A DNA stretch of 64,000 nt from Nonomuraea coxensis DSM 45129 (GCF_019397265.1 NZ_CP068985.1:7807001-7871000), one strand, 5' to 3'. Shown: positions 8,938 through 17,756, counted from the stretch's first letter. A program made the numbers and translations. The notes: generated from the letters alone by a model not told the origin.

Positions 8938-10917
8938 TCAGGACGGCGTCGGCGACGGGCCGTCCTCGGCCACCACCGTCAGCGTCGCGGTGCGTTCCTG
9001 CCCGGCGCGCTGGTACTTGATGGTGATCTTCGAGCCGGGGGTCTTGCTGCGGATCAGCGCGATCAGCTCGTTGCCGTCCTGGAGGGCGAGACCGTCCATC
9101 TCCAGGATCACGTCGCCGGCCCGCAGCCCGGCCTTGTCGGCGGGGCCGCCGGGGGTCACCGGCTGCTGGCCGCTCACGTTCGCGGTGGCGATCTTCACGC
9201 CCTGGCCGCGGTAGTCCTTCTCCAGCACGATGCCGATCTTCGGCCGCTTGGCCCGGCCGGTGCTGATCAGCTCCTCGGCCACCCGCCGCGTCTGGTTCAC
9301 CGGGATCGCGAAGCCGAGGCCGATGCTGCCGCTCTGGCCGTTGATCGACCGGCTGAGGGTGGCGATGGCCGAGTTGACCCCGACGACCTCGCCGCGGCTG
9401 TTGACCAGCGGGCCGCCCGAGTTGCCGGGGTTGATCGCGGCGTCGGTCTGGATGGCGCTGATGTACGCCGTCTCCTCGGTGCCCGCGCCGGTCTCGTCGC
9501 CGGCGATGACGGGGCGGTTGAGCGAGCTGACGATGCCCGTCGTGACCGTGCCCGTCAGCCCGAGCGGCGAGCCGATCGCGATGACCGGGTCGCCCACGAC
9601 CACCTGGTCGGAGTTGCCGAGGGTGATCTCCGGCGTGCCGAACGTCTCCTCCGGCTTGACCACGGCCAGGTCGGAGCCGGGGTCGCGGCCGACGATGCGG
9701 GCCGAGGTGGTCTTGCGGTTGTTGAACTGGATCTGGATCTCGCCGCCGTTGGCCGCCATGGCGACCACGTGGTTGTTGGTCACCACGTAGCCGTTCTTGA
9801 TCAGGAAGCCGGAGCCGGAGGCGCCCTCGGTGTTGGAGCCGTTGCCGACCTCCAGGGAGACCACGCTGGGCAGCACCCGCGCGGCCACGCCCGCGATGGA
9901 GCCGGGGTCGCGGCTGGCGGCGCCGGTGGGCACCGGGCCGAGGCTGTAGGAGGGGTCGGTGACGGCGGAGCCGCTGGGCCTGGTCAGCAGGTAGGTGCCG
10001 ACGCTGCCGAGGCCGGAGGCCACCAGCGCGATGGCGAGGGCGAGGGCGATCAGCCCGCCCGTGCCGGGTCCGCGCCGCCGGTCACCCGCCGGCCCGCCGT
10101 GCACCGGGGGCGGCGGGGCCCAGCCTGCCCCCATGCCGAGCGCCTGCCCGGGAGGCGGCGGCGGAGGCGTCCCGAAGGACGGCCCGCCGAACGACGGCCC
10201 CCCGAACGAGGCGCCCCCGGAGGACGGCCCCCCGAACGAGGGCCCCCCGTAGGAGGCGCCTCCGGACGGAGAGCCGCCGAAGGAGGGCTCTCCGTCCGGA
10301 GGCGGACTGCCGTAGGAGGTGCCCCCGGAGGATGGGCCGCCGAAGGAGGGCTCCCCGGACGACGGCCCCCCGTAGGAGGCGCCCCCGGAGGACGGGCCGC
10401 CGAAGGAGGTGCCGCTGGAGGACGGGGTGCCGAACGGTGGGCCGGCGTAGGGCGGGGCTGTGGAGGCCGGGCCGCCGAAGGACGGGCCGCTCACCGTGTC
10501 GGCGAGCGGGCGGTCGCCGGTCGGCCCGTCGCCGAAGGTGTCGTCGCCGGACGCCGGGCCGCCGTCGGGCCGCCCGAACGCGGGGCTGTCGTACTGGCGG
10601 GTGCCGTGGTCCTGGCCGGTGCCCGGAGCGGCGAAGGCCGGCGCGTACGCCGGCCCGCTCCCGCCCCGCTGCTCCCCCGAAGCGTCGGGCGAGCCGCCGT
10701 AGGGCGCGTAGGAGGGCTGGTACGGCGGCGGCCCCGCGGGCTCGGCGGCGCGGCCCGACGGATCGCCCCAGGAGGTGCCGCCGAAGGAGGCGGGAGGCTC
10801 CGCGCGCCCGCCCGGCGACTCGGCCGGGTGGTCGGCGGGCAGGAACTCCGGCCGCCCCTGTGACTCGGGGTAGTCCGACGGCGTGCGTCCTTCGGTGGGG
10901 CGCGTCTCGTCGGTCAT
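8938..10917 (-). CDS. htrA: HtrA/DegP-family serine protease, membrane-anchored, with PDZ
   Basis: The 659-residue product has a long disordered Pro/Gly/Ser-rich cytoplasmic region (1-285), one membrane helix (about 288-311), a trypsin-like S1C protease domain (about 340-545) with H383 (TNNHV), D416 (GSDLAVV) and S500 (NPGNSGGP), and a C-terminal PDZ domain (about 558-650). It acts outside the membrane on misfolded or regulatory proteins. AAGGAG lies upstream of ATG 10917. It follows rseA after 141 bases and probably belongs to the SigE regulon, as its Mycobacterium counterpart does. The N-terminal region is unusually long and built of GGPSFGG-like repeats. Confidence 0.93.
   Translation of the reverse strand: MTDETRPTEGRTPSDYPESQGRPEFLPADHPAESPGGRAEPPASFGGTSWGDPSGRAAEPAGPPPYQPSYAPYGGSPDASGEQRGGSGPAYAPAFAAPGTGQDHGTRQYDSPAFGRPDGGPASGDDTFGDGPTGDRPLADTVSGPSFGGPASTAPPYAGPPFGTPSSSGTSFGGPSSGGASYGGPSSGEPSFGGPSSGGTSYGSPPPDGEPSFGGSPSGGASYGGPSFGGPSSGGASFGGPSFGGPSFGTPPPPPPGQALGMGAGWAPPPPVHGGPAGDRRRGPGTGGLIALALAIALVASGLGSVGTYLLTRPSGSAVTDPSYSLGPVPTGAASRDPGSIAGVAARVLPSVVSLEVGNGSNTEGASGSGFLIKNGYVVTNNHVVAMAANGGEIQIQFNNRKTTSARIVGRDPGSDLAVVKPEETFGTPEITLGNSDQVVVGDPVIAIGSPLGLTGTVTTGIVSSLNRPVIAGDETGAGTEETAYISAIQTDAAINPGNSGGPLVNSRGEVVGVNSAIATLSRSINGQSGSIGLGFAIPVNQTRRVAEELISTGRAKRPKIGIVLEKDYRGQGVKIATANVSGQQPVTPGGPADKAGLRAGDVILEMDGLALQDGNELIALIRSKTPGSKITIKYQRAGQERTATLTVVAEDGPSPTPS
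10150..10450 (-). repeat. Imperfect tandem repeats coding GGPSxGGxSxGG in htrA
   Basis: The htrA segment for residues about 155-250 is made of imperfect 9-30-base units encoding GGPSFGG, GGPSSGGASYGG and GGTSYGS variants. The DNA shows repeated GACGGCCCCCCGAACGA-like blocks on the plus strand. Such runs are prone to slippage, so the linker length probably varies between strains. Confidence 0.75.
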
Positions 10918-11058
10918 CTAAGTCTCACCACTCCTTGGCTCGGCCGCCGCAATCGTCGCCATTGCGGCATACGAGGGTTATAAGGACCCGAACCCAGATC
11001 GTATGCCCGTACCGTGCGCGGCTACGCCAACCTTGGCCATCTCCGGCATATCGGGACG

Positions 11059-11580
11059 TCAGGGAGTGGGGACCGTCGGAGCGCCCGTCGGCGAGTGCTG
11101 CAACTTGTACAGCTCGACCGGCGGCCTCTGGCTCTCCTGACCCGTGCCGGAGACGGCGAAGAACGTGCCGAGCGCCACGGCGGCCGACACCACGCTCACC
11201 GCGACGTACGCCGAGCGCCGCCTACCGCCACGGCCGGGGCCCGAAGCCCCTCCAGTGGAGTCCCTGCGGGGCCGGTTGTCCAGCGGGGCGATGCTGTGCG
11301 GGCCGGGGATGGGCACACCCCCGAAAGTACGGGTGGGAAAAGGGCGCTCCCTCGGCGGCAGCGGCCCGCCCGGCTCCGCCATGCGGAGCAGGGACATCGT
11401 GAGGTCCGCCGGCATCACCGGCGTCTCCAGCGAGCGCAGACGCGCCTTCAGCGCGCGTACGGACTCGACCTCCGCCCTGCAGTCGGCGCAGAAGGTCAGG
11501 TGCGCCAGCGCGCGCTCTCGCTCGTGATGACCGAGCTCGCCGTCGACCAGCGCCGAAACGCGTTCTCCAAGATGGGCCAT
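11059..11580 (-). CDS. rseA: Anti-sigma factor of SigE (RseA-like)
   Basis: The 173-residue product has a zinc-binding anti-sigma motif HxxxCxxC (H27, C31, C34) in an N-terminal helical domain, a Pro-rich linker, a membrane helix (about 124-144) and a short exported tail. It should hold SigE inactive at the membrane until a signal releases it. ATG 11580 has GGAGGAAG upstream and lies two bases past the sigE stop; longer upstream reading would overlap sigE. Gene order sigE-rseA-htrA matches Mycobacterium. Confidence 0.9.
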   Translation of the reverse strand: MAHLGERVSALVDGELGHHERERALAHLTFCADCRAEVESVRALKARLRSLETPVMPADLTMSLLRMAEPGGPLPPRERPFPTRTFGGVPIPGPHSIAPLDNRPRRDSTGGASGPGRGGRRRSAYVAVSVVSAAVALGTFFAVSGTGQESQRPPVELYKLQHSPTGAPTVPTP

Positions 11581-11581
11581 A

Positions 11582-12214
11582 TCAGACTTCCTCCCCACGG
11601 ATAACGGACGGGGGGAGTTGGTTGGCACGGGGGGCCCGGTGGTCGAGAGCCTCCCGCAACTGCGCCCGACCACGATGAATGCGGCTGCGGACCGTGCCCA
11701 GCTTCACGCCGAGCGTTTTCGCGATCTCCTCGTAGGACAGACCCTCGATGTCACAGAGCACGATCGCGGCCCGGAACTCGGGTGCGAGCGCGTCGAGGGC
11801 GGCCTGGATGTCGGGCTCCAGGTGGGCGTCGTCGAACGCCTGCGCCGGCGACGGCTCCCGGCCGCGCAGCCGCTCGGCGGCGTCGTCGGCCAGCCCCTCG
11901 AACCTGATGCGCTGCTTGCGCCGCGCCATGTCGAGGAACAGGTTGGTCGTGATCCGGTGCAGCCACCCCTCGAACGTTCCGGGGGTGTAGCTGGACAACG
12001 ACCTGAAGACCCGGACGAAGACCTCCTGAGTGAGGTCCTCGGCGTCGTGAACGTTGCCGGTCAGCCGGTACGCGAGCCGGTACACGCGCGCGGAGTGCGT
12101 CCGCACGACTTCCTCCCACGTGGGAGGCGTCCAGTCAGACGACACGGGAGCATCCGTCTGGTGGTCGCTCTCGTCCACCAGAACTCCTCTCTCTGGGACC
12201 ACCGCTATCGCCAT
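11582..12214 (-). CDS. sigE: ECF sigma factor SigE
   Basis: The 210-residue product has ECF region 2 (about 35-100, with DAEDLTQEVFVRVFRSL and the WLHRITTNLFLDM helix) and region 4 (about 137-190, with VLCDIEGLSYEEIAKTLGV and GTVRSRIHRGR). These blocks closely match what I recall of Mycobacterium SigE, the envelope-stress sigma factor. I prefer ATG 12214, with AGG upstream, over the farther ATG at 12361, which would add a basic, unconserved stretch spanning the promoter region. It is divergent from the methyltransferase gene. Confidence 0.93.
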   Translation of the reverse strand: MAIAVVPERGVLVDESDHQTDAPVSSDWTPPTWEEVVRTHSARVYRLAYRLTGNVHDAEDLTQEVFVRVFRSLSSYTPGTFEGWLHRITTNLFLDMARRKQRIRFEGLADDAAERLRGREPSPAQAFDDAHLEPDIQAALDALAPEFRAAIVLCDIEGLSYEEIAKTLGVKLGTVRSRIHRGRAQLREALDHRAPRANQLPPSVIRGEEV

Positions 12215-12282
12215 AGTGCCTGGTTTCGTCCCTTCGTGCGCACTGCCTGCCTTCCGGACCGGCAAAGCCCGTTTAAACCTGC

Positions 12283-12309
12283 AACGCCTCGGAGCCCTCC
12301 TGAGTTCCC
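12283..12309 (-). promoter_or_regulatory. Candidate ECF-type promoter of sigE
   Basis: Reading on the minus strand, GGGAACTC (12302-12309) is followed after 15 bases by CGTT (12283-12286). This matches the GGAAC-N15/16-CGTT pattern I recall for SigE-type promoters. It lies about 70 bases upstream of the sigE ATG, so sigE could drive its own operon. Coordinates may be off by one base. Confidence 0.55.
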
Positions 12310-12387
12310 GTCCCGGCGTGTCTCCCCTAGGCTGCGATCGGTGCCAATCACGCGGACACATCGCAAGAAAGTGGGGGGAGGCGGCCG

Positions 12388-13026
12388 ATGACCGATCAGG
12401 TGGAGGCCACTCTGGCCTATGCGGAGCAGTTTCATCAGGAGGATGAGATCCTGCACGCGGCGCGGCAGCGCGGGCTGGAGATGGGGGCCGTGCCCGTCCT
12501 TCCCGGCGCGGGCGCCGCGCTGTGCTTCCTCGCCACCGCGGTCAACGCCAAGGCGGTGGTGGAGATCGGCACGGGCTGCGGCGTCTCGGGGCTGTGGCTG
12601 CTGCGCGGCATGCGCGCCGACGGCACGCTGACCAGCGTGGACGTCGAGCCCGAGCACCAGCGCCTGGCCCGGCAGGCGTACGCGGAGGCCGGGTTCTCCG
12701 GCGCGCGGGTGCGGCTGATCTCCGGGCGGGCGCTCGACGTGCTGCCCCGCCTGTCCGACGGCGGCTACGACATGGTCTTCGCCGACGGCGCCAAGCAGGA
12801 GTACGCCGACTATCTGGCCGAGGCCGTCCGCCTGCTGCGCGTGGGCGGCATCGTGGCCTTCGACAACATGTTGTGGCACAACCGCGTGGCCGACCCGGCG
12901 CAGCGCGACCCCGACACGGTCGCGCTGCGCGAGCTCGGCAAGCTGGTGCAGTCGGACGAGCGGCTGCGCTCGGTGCTCATGCCCCTCGGCGACGGCCTGC
13001 TGGCCGCCGTCAAGGTGTCGGCCTGA
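12388..13026 (+). CDS. Class I SAM-dependent O-methyltransferase
   Basis: The 212-residue product fits the O-methyltransferase family 3 (catechol/caffeoyl-CoA type). SAM motif I is VVEIGTGCGVSG (about 57-68), the acidic strand is LTSVDVE (about 81-87), and a metal/substrate motif is MVFADGAKQEY. ATG 12388 has GGGGGAGG upstream. In Mycobacterium a methyltransferase (Rv1220c) is likewise divergent from sigE. The substrate is unknown. Confidence 0.88.
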   Translation: MTDQVEATLAYAEQFHQEDEILHAARQRGLEMGAVPVLPGAGAALCFLATAVNAKAVVEIGTGCGVSGLWLLRGMRADGTLTSVDVEPEHQRLARQAYAEAGFSGARVRLISGRALDVLPRLSDGGYDMVFADGAKQEYADYLAEAVRLLRVGGIVAFDNMLWHNRVADPAQRDPDTVALRELGKLVQSDERLRSVLMPLGDGLLAAVKVSA

Positions 13027-13038
13027 CCCCGGCCGGGC

Positions 13039-14448
13039 TCATCCCCGGGTGAGCCACTCCAGCAGGACGCGCACGCCGAACCCGGTGGCGCCCTTGCTGA
13101 GCGTGCCCTCGTCCACGGTGCTGCGGCCGACCCCGGCGATGTCGAGGTGCGCCCACGGCCGCTCGCCCGCGAACTCCCGCAGGAACAGCGCCGCCGTGAT
13201 CGAGCCCGCCCCGAAGCGCGAGCCCGCCTCGACGTTGGCGAGGTCGGCGACGGACGACTCCAGCGCGGGCGCGTACTCGTCGATGAGCGGCATCCGCCAC
13301 AGCCGGTCGTCGCTCGCCTGACCGGCCGCGACGAGCCGCTCCGCCAGGTCGTCGTCGGAGGCGTAGACGGCGCCCACGCTGCGGCCGAGCGCCACGCTGA
13401 TGGCCCCGGTGAGCGTGGCGACGTCCACCACCGCGTCGGGGTCGAGCTCGGCGTCGGCGTAGGCGAGGGCGTCGGCCAGCACGAGCCGCCCCTCGGCGTC
13501 GGTGTTGAGCACCTCGACCGTGCGGCCGCCGTAGTGGGTGATGACGTCGCTGGGCCGCTGCGCGGTGCCCGAGGGCATGTTCTCTGCGGCGGCGACCAGC
13601 CCGGTGACCCGCACCGGCGCCTTCAGCTCGGCGAGGGCGCGCAGCACCGCGATGACGACCGCCCCGCCCGCCATGTCGGTCTTCTGGGTCTTCATGTTCT
13701 CGGTCGGCTTGAGCGACAGGCCGCCCGAGTCGAACGTGATGCCCTTGCCCACCAGCACCACGTGCCGCTCCGCGGGCCGCTCTGGGGTGTAGGAGAGCTG
13801 GATGAGGCGGGGCGGGCTGGCCGAGCCCTGCCCGACGGCGAGGATGCCGCCGAAGCCCTCGGCCCGCAGCCGCTCCTCGTCCCACACCCGCACCGGCAGC
13901 CCGGTCTCGGCGGCCCGCTCGGCGAGCCAGGCGGGGTTCTTGACCGAGGAGGGCGTGTTGGCGAGGTCGCGCGCCAGAGCCACCGCCCGCGCCGTGATCC
14001 CGGCCCGCTCCAGGGCGGCGGGGTCGGCCCCCGCGAGCGCCAGCCTCGCCACCGCCCGGCGCCCCGCGTCGCCGATGCGGAACGTGTAGGCGGCCAGCAG
14101 GGCGGCCTCGGCGAACGCGGTGAGGTCACCGTCCGGCGGCACCACGGTCAGGGTGTCCCTGCCCTTGGCCCGGCGCACGAGGGCCGCGCCCGCCTTGCGC
14201 AGCGCGGCCGGCGAGCCGTCGCCGACGCCGTAGAACAGCACCCGGCCCACGCCCCCGGCACGGGCCACGGGCACCTCCACGACCTCCCCGGCCTCTCCCT
14301 TGGCCTCGTAGTGGGCCAGCAGGTCGCGCACCGGCAGGTGCAGCTCCACCTCGCGCGCCGGGACGAGGTCGGAGGCGTACGGGATCGCCAGCAACTCGGC
14401 GTCGGCGGGCACCTCGGCGACCACCACGGCAGTGGTCTCAATGGGCAC
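13039..14448 (-). CDS. pepA: Leucyl aminopeptidase (M17)
   Basis: The 469-residue product has a variable N-terminal domain (1-160) and the M17 catalytic domain with GKGITFDSGG (235-244), TDMAGGA (257-263) and the signature NTDAEGRL (315-322), which supply the two-metal site. It removes N-terminal residues from peptides in the cytoplasm. It converges on the O-methyltransferase with only 12 bases between stops, and is followed upstream by a terminator-like hairpin separating it from the DUF3117 gene. Confidence 0.92.
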   Translation of the reverse strand: MPIETTAVVVAEVPADAELLAIPYASDLVPAREVELHLPVRDLLAHYEAKGEAGEVVEVPVARAGGVGRVLFYGVGDGSPAALRKAGAALVRRAKGRDTLTVVPPDGDLTAFAEAALLAAYTFRIGDAGRRAVARLALAGADPAALERAGITARAVALARDLANTPSSVKNPAWLAERAAETGLPVRVWDEERLRAEGFGGILAVGQGSASPPRLIQLSYTPERPAERHVVLVGKGITFDSGGLSLKPTENMKTQKTDMAGGAVVIAVLRALAELKAPVRVTGLVAAAENMPSGTAQRPSDVITHYGGRTVEVLNTDAEGRLVLADALAYADAELDPDAVVDVATLTGAISVALGRSVGAVYASDDDLAERLVAAGQASDDRLWRMPLIDEYAPALESSVADLANVEAGSRFGAGSITAALFLREFAGERPWAHLDIAGVGRSTVDEGTLSKGATGFGVRVLLEWLTRG

Positions 14449-14470
14449 GGGAAATCTCCTCCAACGTCAG

Positions 14471-14510
14471 CGACCCTGGCGCCGGTGCAGCCGGGTACGC
14501 GCCAGGGTCG
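14471..14510 (-). terminator. Strong hairpin downstream of DUF3117 gene
   Basis: CGACCCTGGCGC (14471-14482) pairs perfectly with GCGCCAGGGTCG (14499-14510) across a 16-base loop that contains CCGG repeats. It begins about 26 bases past the DUF3117 stop and just upstream of pepA, so it should end the short upstream transcript. Confidence 0.7.
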
Positions 14511-14536
14511 TGGAACAGGTTGTCTCTCGGGAGCGC

Positions 14537-14704
14537 TCAGCCGACGACGTTCTTCAACGCCTCACCGAGGGCCTTGGCCTCGTCGGCGGAGATCTCCACG
14601 ACGAGCCGGCCGCCGCCTTCGAGAGGGACCCGCATGACAATGCCGCGCCCTTCCTTGGTGACCTCGAGCGGACCATCGCCGGTCCGCGGCTTCATCGCCG
14701 CCAT
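14537..14704 (-). CDS. DUF3117 domain small protein
   Basis: The 55-residue product (starting MAAMKPRTGDGPLEV) matches the actinobacterial DUF3117 family of small conserved proteins (Rv1211 in Mycobacterium, from memory). Function is unknown. GGAAGGG precedes ATG 14704; longer in-frame reading upstream is not conserved-looking. It sits alone between hairpin 14471-14510 and the divergent PaaX gene, next to tag and LOG genes as in Mycobacterium. Confidence 0.85.
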   Translation of the reverse strand: MAAMKPRTGDGPLEVTKEGRGIVMRVPLEGGGRLVVEISADEAKALGEALKNVVG

Positions 14705-14849
14705 GCGTGCATCCCTTCCTGCCTTGGGCTCCCGCGGCCCGCGATTTCCGACCTCCCAGGAGGGGTGGTCGGCGCATTCACGTCTTCTGTGATGTCCTAT
14801 TCTCCCGCATCGAGAGCGCTCATGGGTAACGATCTCCTCCCAGAATGCG

Positions 14850-15662
14850 TTGTCGGGGCGTGCGAAGACGGCCAAACTGGACTGCGTGCACGCTCGCGCC
14901 GCTCTGTTCGATCTCTACGGGGACCACCTGCGCCAGCGTGGCGGGCAGGCGTCCGTCGCCGCGCTCGTGCGGCTCATGAAACCCCTGGAAATCGCGGCCC
15001 CGGCCGTCCGTACGGCGGTCTCCCGCATGGTGCGCCAGGGCTGGCTGCGGCCGGTCAGGCTGCCGCAGGGGCCCGGCTACGGGCTGACGCCCAAGTGCGT
15101 GCGCCGGCTCGATGAGGCGGCGCTGAGAATTTACCGAGCCGGGACCCCTCCGTGGCCGGGCCGCTGGCATGTCGTCGTGCTGGAGCCGGTCAAGGAGCGC
15201 CCGCGCAGGGAGCGGCTGCGGGCCGATCTCACCTTCCTCGGCTACGCCGCGCTGTCCGAGACGACCTGGATCGGTCCACACTCCTCCGCCGAGCTGGACG
15301 CCCTGCTGGAGGGCGAGGGCGTGCGGGCCGACCGGTTCGACTCCGCGCTCGACGGCGACCCGCGCGAGCTGGTGGCGCGGGCCTGGGATCTGGACGCCAT
15401 CGGCGAGGCGTACGAGCAGTGGCTCGCCGAGGCTGTCACGCTGATCAGCACGCTGCCCGGGTCGGCCCCGGACGACCAGGTCTTCGCCGCCCGCAGCAGG
15501 CTCGTCCACGGCTGGCGGAACTTCCTGTTCCGCGACCCCGGCCTGCCGGGCGAGCTGCTGCCGGCCGGCTGGCCGGGTGAGAAGGCCAGGGCCTACTTCG
15601 AGCAGGAGGCCGCCAGGCTGCTGCCCGCAGCCACCGCGTTCGTCGACAGGGAGTTGCCTTGA
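14850..15662 (+). CDS. PaaX family transcriptional repressor
   Basis: The 270-residue product has an N-terminal winged helix (about 15-75, with VAALVRLMKPLEIAAPAVRT) and a long C-terminal effector/dimer domain typical of PaaX, which senses phenylacetyl-CoA. Its stop overlaps the start of the PaaG-like gene (TTGA), so regulator and enzyme form one operon. The start is uncertain: in-frame TTG 14850 and GTG 14886 are possible, neither with a clear ribosome site. Confidence 0.82.
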   Translation: MSGRAKTAKLDCVHARAALFDLYGDHLRQRGGQASVAALVRLMKPLEIAAPAVRTAVSRMVRQGWLRPVRLPQGPGYGLTPKCVRRLDEAALRIYRAGTPPWPGRWHVVVLEPVKERPRRERLRADLTFLGYAALSETTWIGPHSSAELDALLEGEGVRADRFDSALDGDPRELVARAWDLDAIGEAYEQWLAEAVTLISTLPGSAPDDQVFAARSRLVHGWRNFLFRDPGLPGELLPAGWPGEKARAYFEQEAARLLPAATAFVDRELP

Positions 15663-16435
15663 TCCGCTACGACGTGGCCGACGCCGTCGCCACCATCACC
15701 CTCGACCGCCCCGACGCGATGAACTCGCTCACCACCGAGCTCAAACGGGCCCTCCTCGACGCGCTGCGGCGCGCCGCGGACGACCGCGCGATCCGGGCCG
15801 TGCTGCTGACCGGCGCGGGCCGGGCCTTCTGCGCGGGCCAGGACCTGCGCGAGCACGCCGACAACCTGGAGGCGGGACGCGGCCTCGACGACACCGTGCG
15901 TCTCCACTACAACCCCGTCGTCGAGCTGCTGACCACGATGCCGAAACCGGTGGTGGCCGCGGTCAACGGGGTCGCGGCGGGCGCGGGGGCGTCCCTCGCC
16001 TTCGCCTGCGACCTGCGGGTGGCCTCGGAGAAGGCGAAGTTCGCGCTCGCCTTCACCGGCATCGGCCTCGCCCCCGACTCCGGCGCGTCGTGGACGCTGC
16101 AGCGCCTCGTCGGGCTCGGCCGGGCCGCCGAGCTGATGCTGCTCGGCGAGCCGCTGGACGCCTCCCGCGCCCTGGAGCTGGGGCTGGTCACGCGGGTGGT
16201 GCCCGCCGACGACGTGATGAAGACCGCGTACGAGCTGGCGGCGCGGCTGGCGCAGGGGCCGACGCTCGCGTACGCGGCCACCAAGCGGGCCCTCGCCCAC
16301 GCCGCCACGCACGCGCTGCCCGACGCGCTCGCCCTGGAGGCCGACCTTCAGGACGAGTGCGCGGCCACCCGCGACCACCGCGAGGCGACCAGGGCCTTCC
16401 TCGCCAAGCAGCGTCCGGCCTTCACCGGTGAGTGA
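15659..16435 (+). CDS. Enoyl-CoA hydratase/isomerase, PaaG-like
   Basis: The 258-residue crotonase-fold product has oxyanion-hole segments AFCAGQDL (about 56-63) and VNGVAAGAGASLA (102-114) and the catalytic Asp140 in LAPDSGAS, the pattern of PaaG (2-oxepin-CoA isomerase) rather than the two-glutamate hydratases. Together with the coupled PaaX regulator this points to phenylacetyl-CoA or related aromatic-CoA metabolism. The TTG start is required for a full domain; the next ATG would remove the first strand. The rest of a paa cluster is not in the window. Confidence 0.83.
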   Translation: MIRYDVADAVATITLDRPDAMNSLTTELKRALLDALRRAADDRAIRAVLLTGAGRAFCAGQDLREHADNLEAGRGLDDTVRLHYNPVVELLTTMPKPVVAAVNGVAAGAGASLAFACDLRVASEKAKFALAFTGIGLAPDSGASWTLQRLVGLGRAAELMLLGEPLDASRALELGLVTRVVPADDVMKTAYELAARLAQGPTLAYAATKRALAHAATHALPDALALEADLQDECAATRDHREATRAFLAKQRPAFTGE

Positions 16436-16446
16436 CGCGGCCGGGC

Positions 16447-16998
16447 TCAGCGGGTGCGGGCCACGCAGTCCGCGAGATGGTCGTTGACCAGGCCGATCGC
16501 CTGCATGAGCGCGTAGGCCGTGGTCGGGCCGACGAACCTGAAGCCGTGCCGCTTCAGCTCCTTGGCCAGCGCCTTGGAGCCGGGCGTGACGGCGGGGACG
16601 TCGGCCATCGTCCTCGGCACCGGGGAGTCGGGGTCGGCGTGCCGCCACACCAGCTCGGACAGGCCGCCCGGGAGAGCCTGGGCGGCTCTGGCGTTGCTGA
16701 CGGCCGCCTCGATCTTGGCGCGGTTGCGGACGATGCCGGCGTCGCCGAGCAGCCGTTCGACGTCCTGCTCCATGTAGGCGGCGACCTTGGGGATGGAGAA
16801 GCCGTCGAAGGCGGCGCGGAAGTTCTCGCGCTTGCGCAGGATCGTCAGCCAGGACAGGCCGGACTGGAACGCCTCCAGCGCGACGCGCTCGAAGACCGCG
16901 TCGTCGCCCCTGACCGGGCGGCCCCACTCCTCGTCGTGGTAGGCGAGGTACATCGGGTCGGACATGCCCGCCCAGGTGCAGCGGATCAGCTCGGTCAC
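16447..16998 (-). CDS. tag: DNA-3-methyladenine glycosylase I
   Basis: The 183-residue product has the Tag fold with the zinc-snap residues C7, H21, H174 and C178 and the active-site E42 in LEAFQSGLSW. It excises 3-methyladenine from alkylated DNA. Start ATG overlaps the end of the upstream DivIVA-like gene by four bases, so the two are coupled. The Mycobacterium tag gene (Rv1210) has the same upstream neighbour. Confidence 0.93.
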   Translation of the reverse strand: MTELIRCTWAGMSDPMYLAYHDEEWGRPVRGDDAVFERVALEAFQSGLSWLTILRKRENFRAAFDGFSIPKVAAYMEQDVERLLGDAGIVRNRAKIEAAVSNARAAQALPGGLSELVWRHADPDSPVPRTMADVPAVTPGSKALAKELKRHGFRFVGPTTAYALMQAIGLVNDHLADCVARTR

Positions 16999-17756
16999 GC
17001 CCGCTCGTCCCCGTCGGCGTCCTTGGCCGCCCGCGCGGTGCGCGCCGGCTCCCCGCCCTTGTCCTGCTCGTCCTTCTCGCTCTCGGCCTCCGCCTCGTCG
17101 GCCTTGTCGTCGGCCTTCTCGCCGGCCTTCTCGTCGGTGGGGGCGGCGGGCTGGTCAGCGGCGGCGGCGGGTTGCTCCGGCTCGGGGCCGGACTCAGGGC
17201 CGGGCTCGGGGCCGGGCTTTGAGGTGGCGTCGGCGGGCAGGCGCCACTCGGGCTCCTCGGGCAGGTGCTGGAGCTCGGCCCCGCCGTCCCACGACACCGA
17301 CACGCCGCTCGACGTCACGGGGTCGCCGGACTCCGGCAGCTCCCTGTCGACGGCCGGCGCCTCGGGCTCGTGGTCGGTCCGCAGGCCGGCCCCCGGCGCG
17401 GCGTAGACCTCCTGGCGCGCGTACAGCCGGCTGGACAGCAGCTCGGAGACGCGCTGCTCCAGCACGGCGATCCTGGTGTCGCGCTCGCTGAGCGCGGTGG
17501 CCGCCCGGCGCAGGGTCTCATCGACGCTCGCCGTGTGGTATCCGACCAGGTTGACCGGCAGTTGGAGCGCCATGAAGTCGACCGCCGTGAGCTGTCCCGG
17601 CTCGGGCAGGTCGAGCGGCGGCACGTCCGGCGGGAACTCGGTCAGCTCACCGCCCCGACCGAGGGAGACCACGACCACGCAGGCCAGGATGGCGATGGCG
17701 GCGACGGCGAGTATGACCAGCAGCACATTGGCATCGTACTCATACCATCGGGGCAT
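16995..17756 (-). CDS. DivIVA-like single-pass membrane protein
   Basis: The 253-residue product has one N-terminal membrane helix (about 9-33), a DivIVA-like short domain (VGYHTASVDETLRRAATAL, with a coiled coil following) and a long acidic tail rich in Glu, Ala, Pro and Asp. It probably sits at the membrane as a scaffold; the precise role is unknown. ATG 17756 starts MPRWYEYDAN; a TTG at 17795 is possible but adds unlikely sequence. Confidence 0.8.
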   Translation of the reverse strand: MPRWYEYDANVLLVILAVAAIAILACVVVVSLGRGGELTEFPPDVPPLDLPEPGQLTAVDFMALQLPVNLVGYHTASVDETLRRAATALSERDTRIAVLEQRVSELLSSRLYARQEVYAAPGAGLRTDHEPEAPAVDRELPESGDPVTSSGVSVSWDGGAELQHLPEEPEWRLPADATSKPGPEPGPESGPEPEQPAAAADQPAAPTDEKAGEKADDKADEAEAESEKDEQDKGGEPARTARAAKDADGDERA

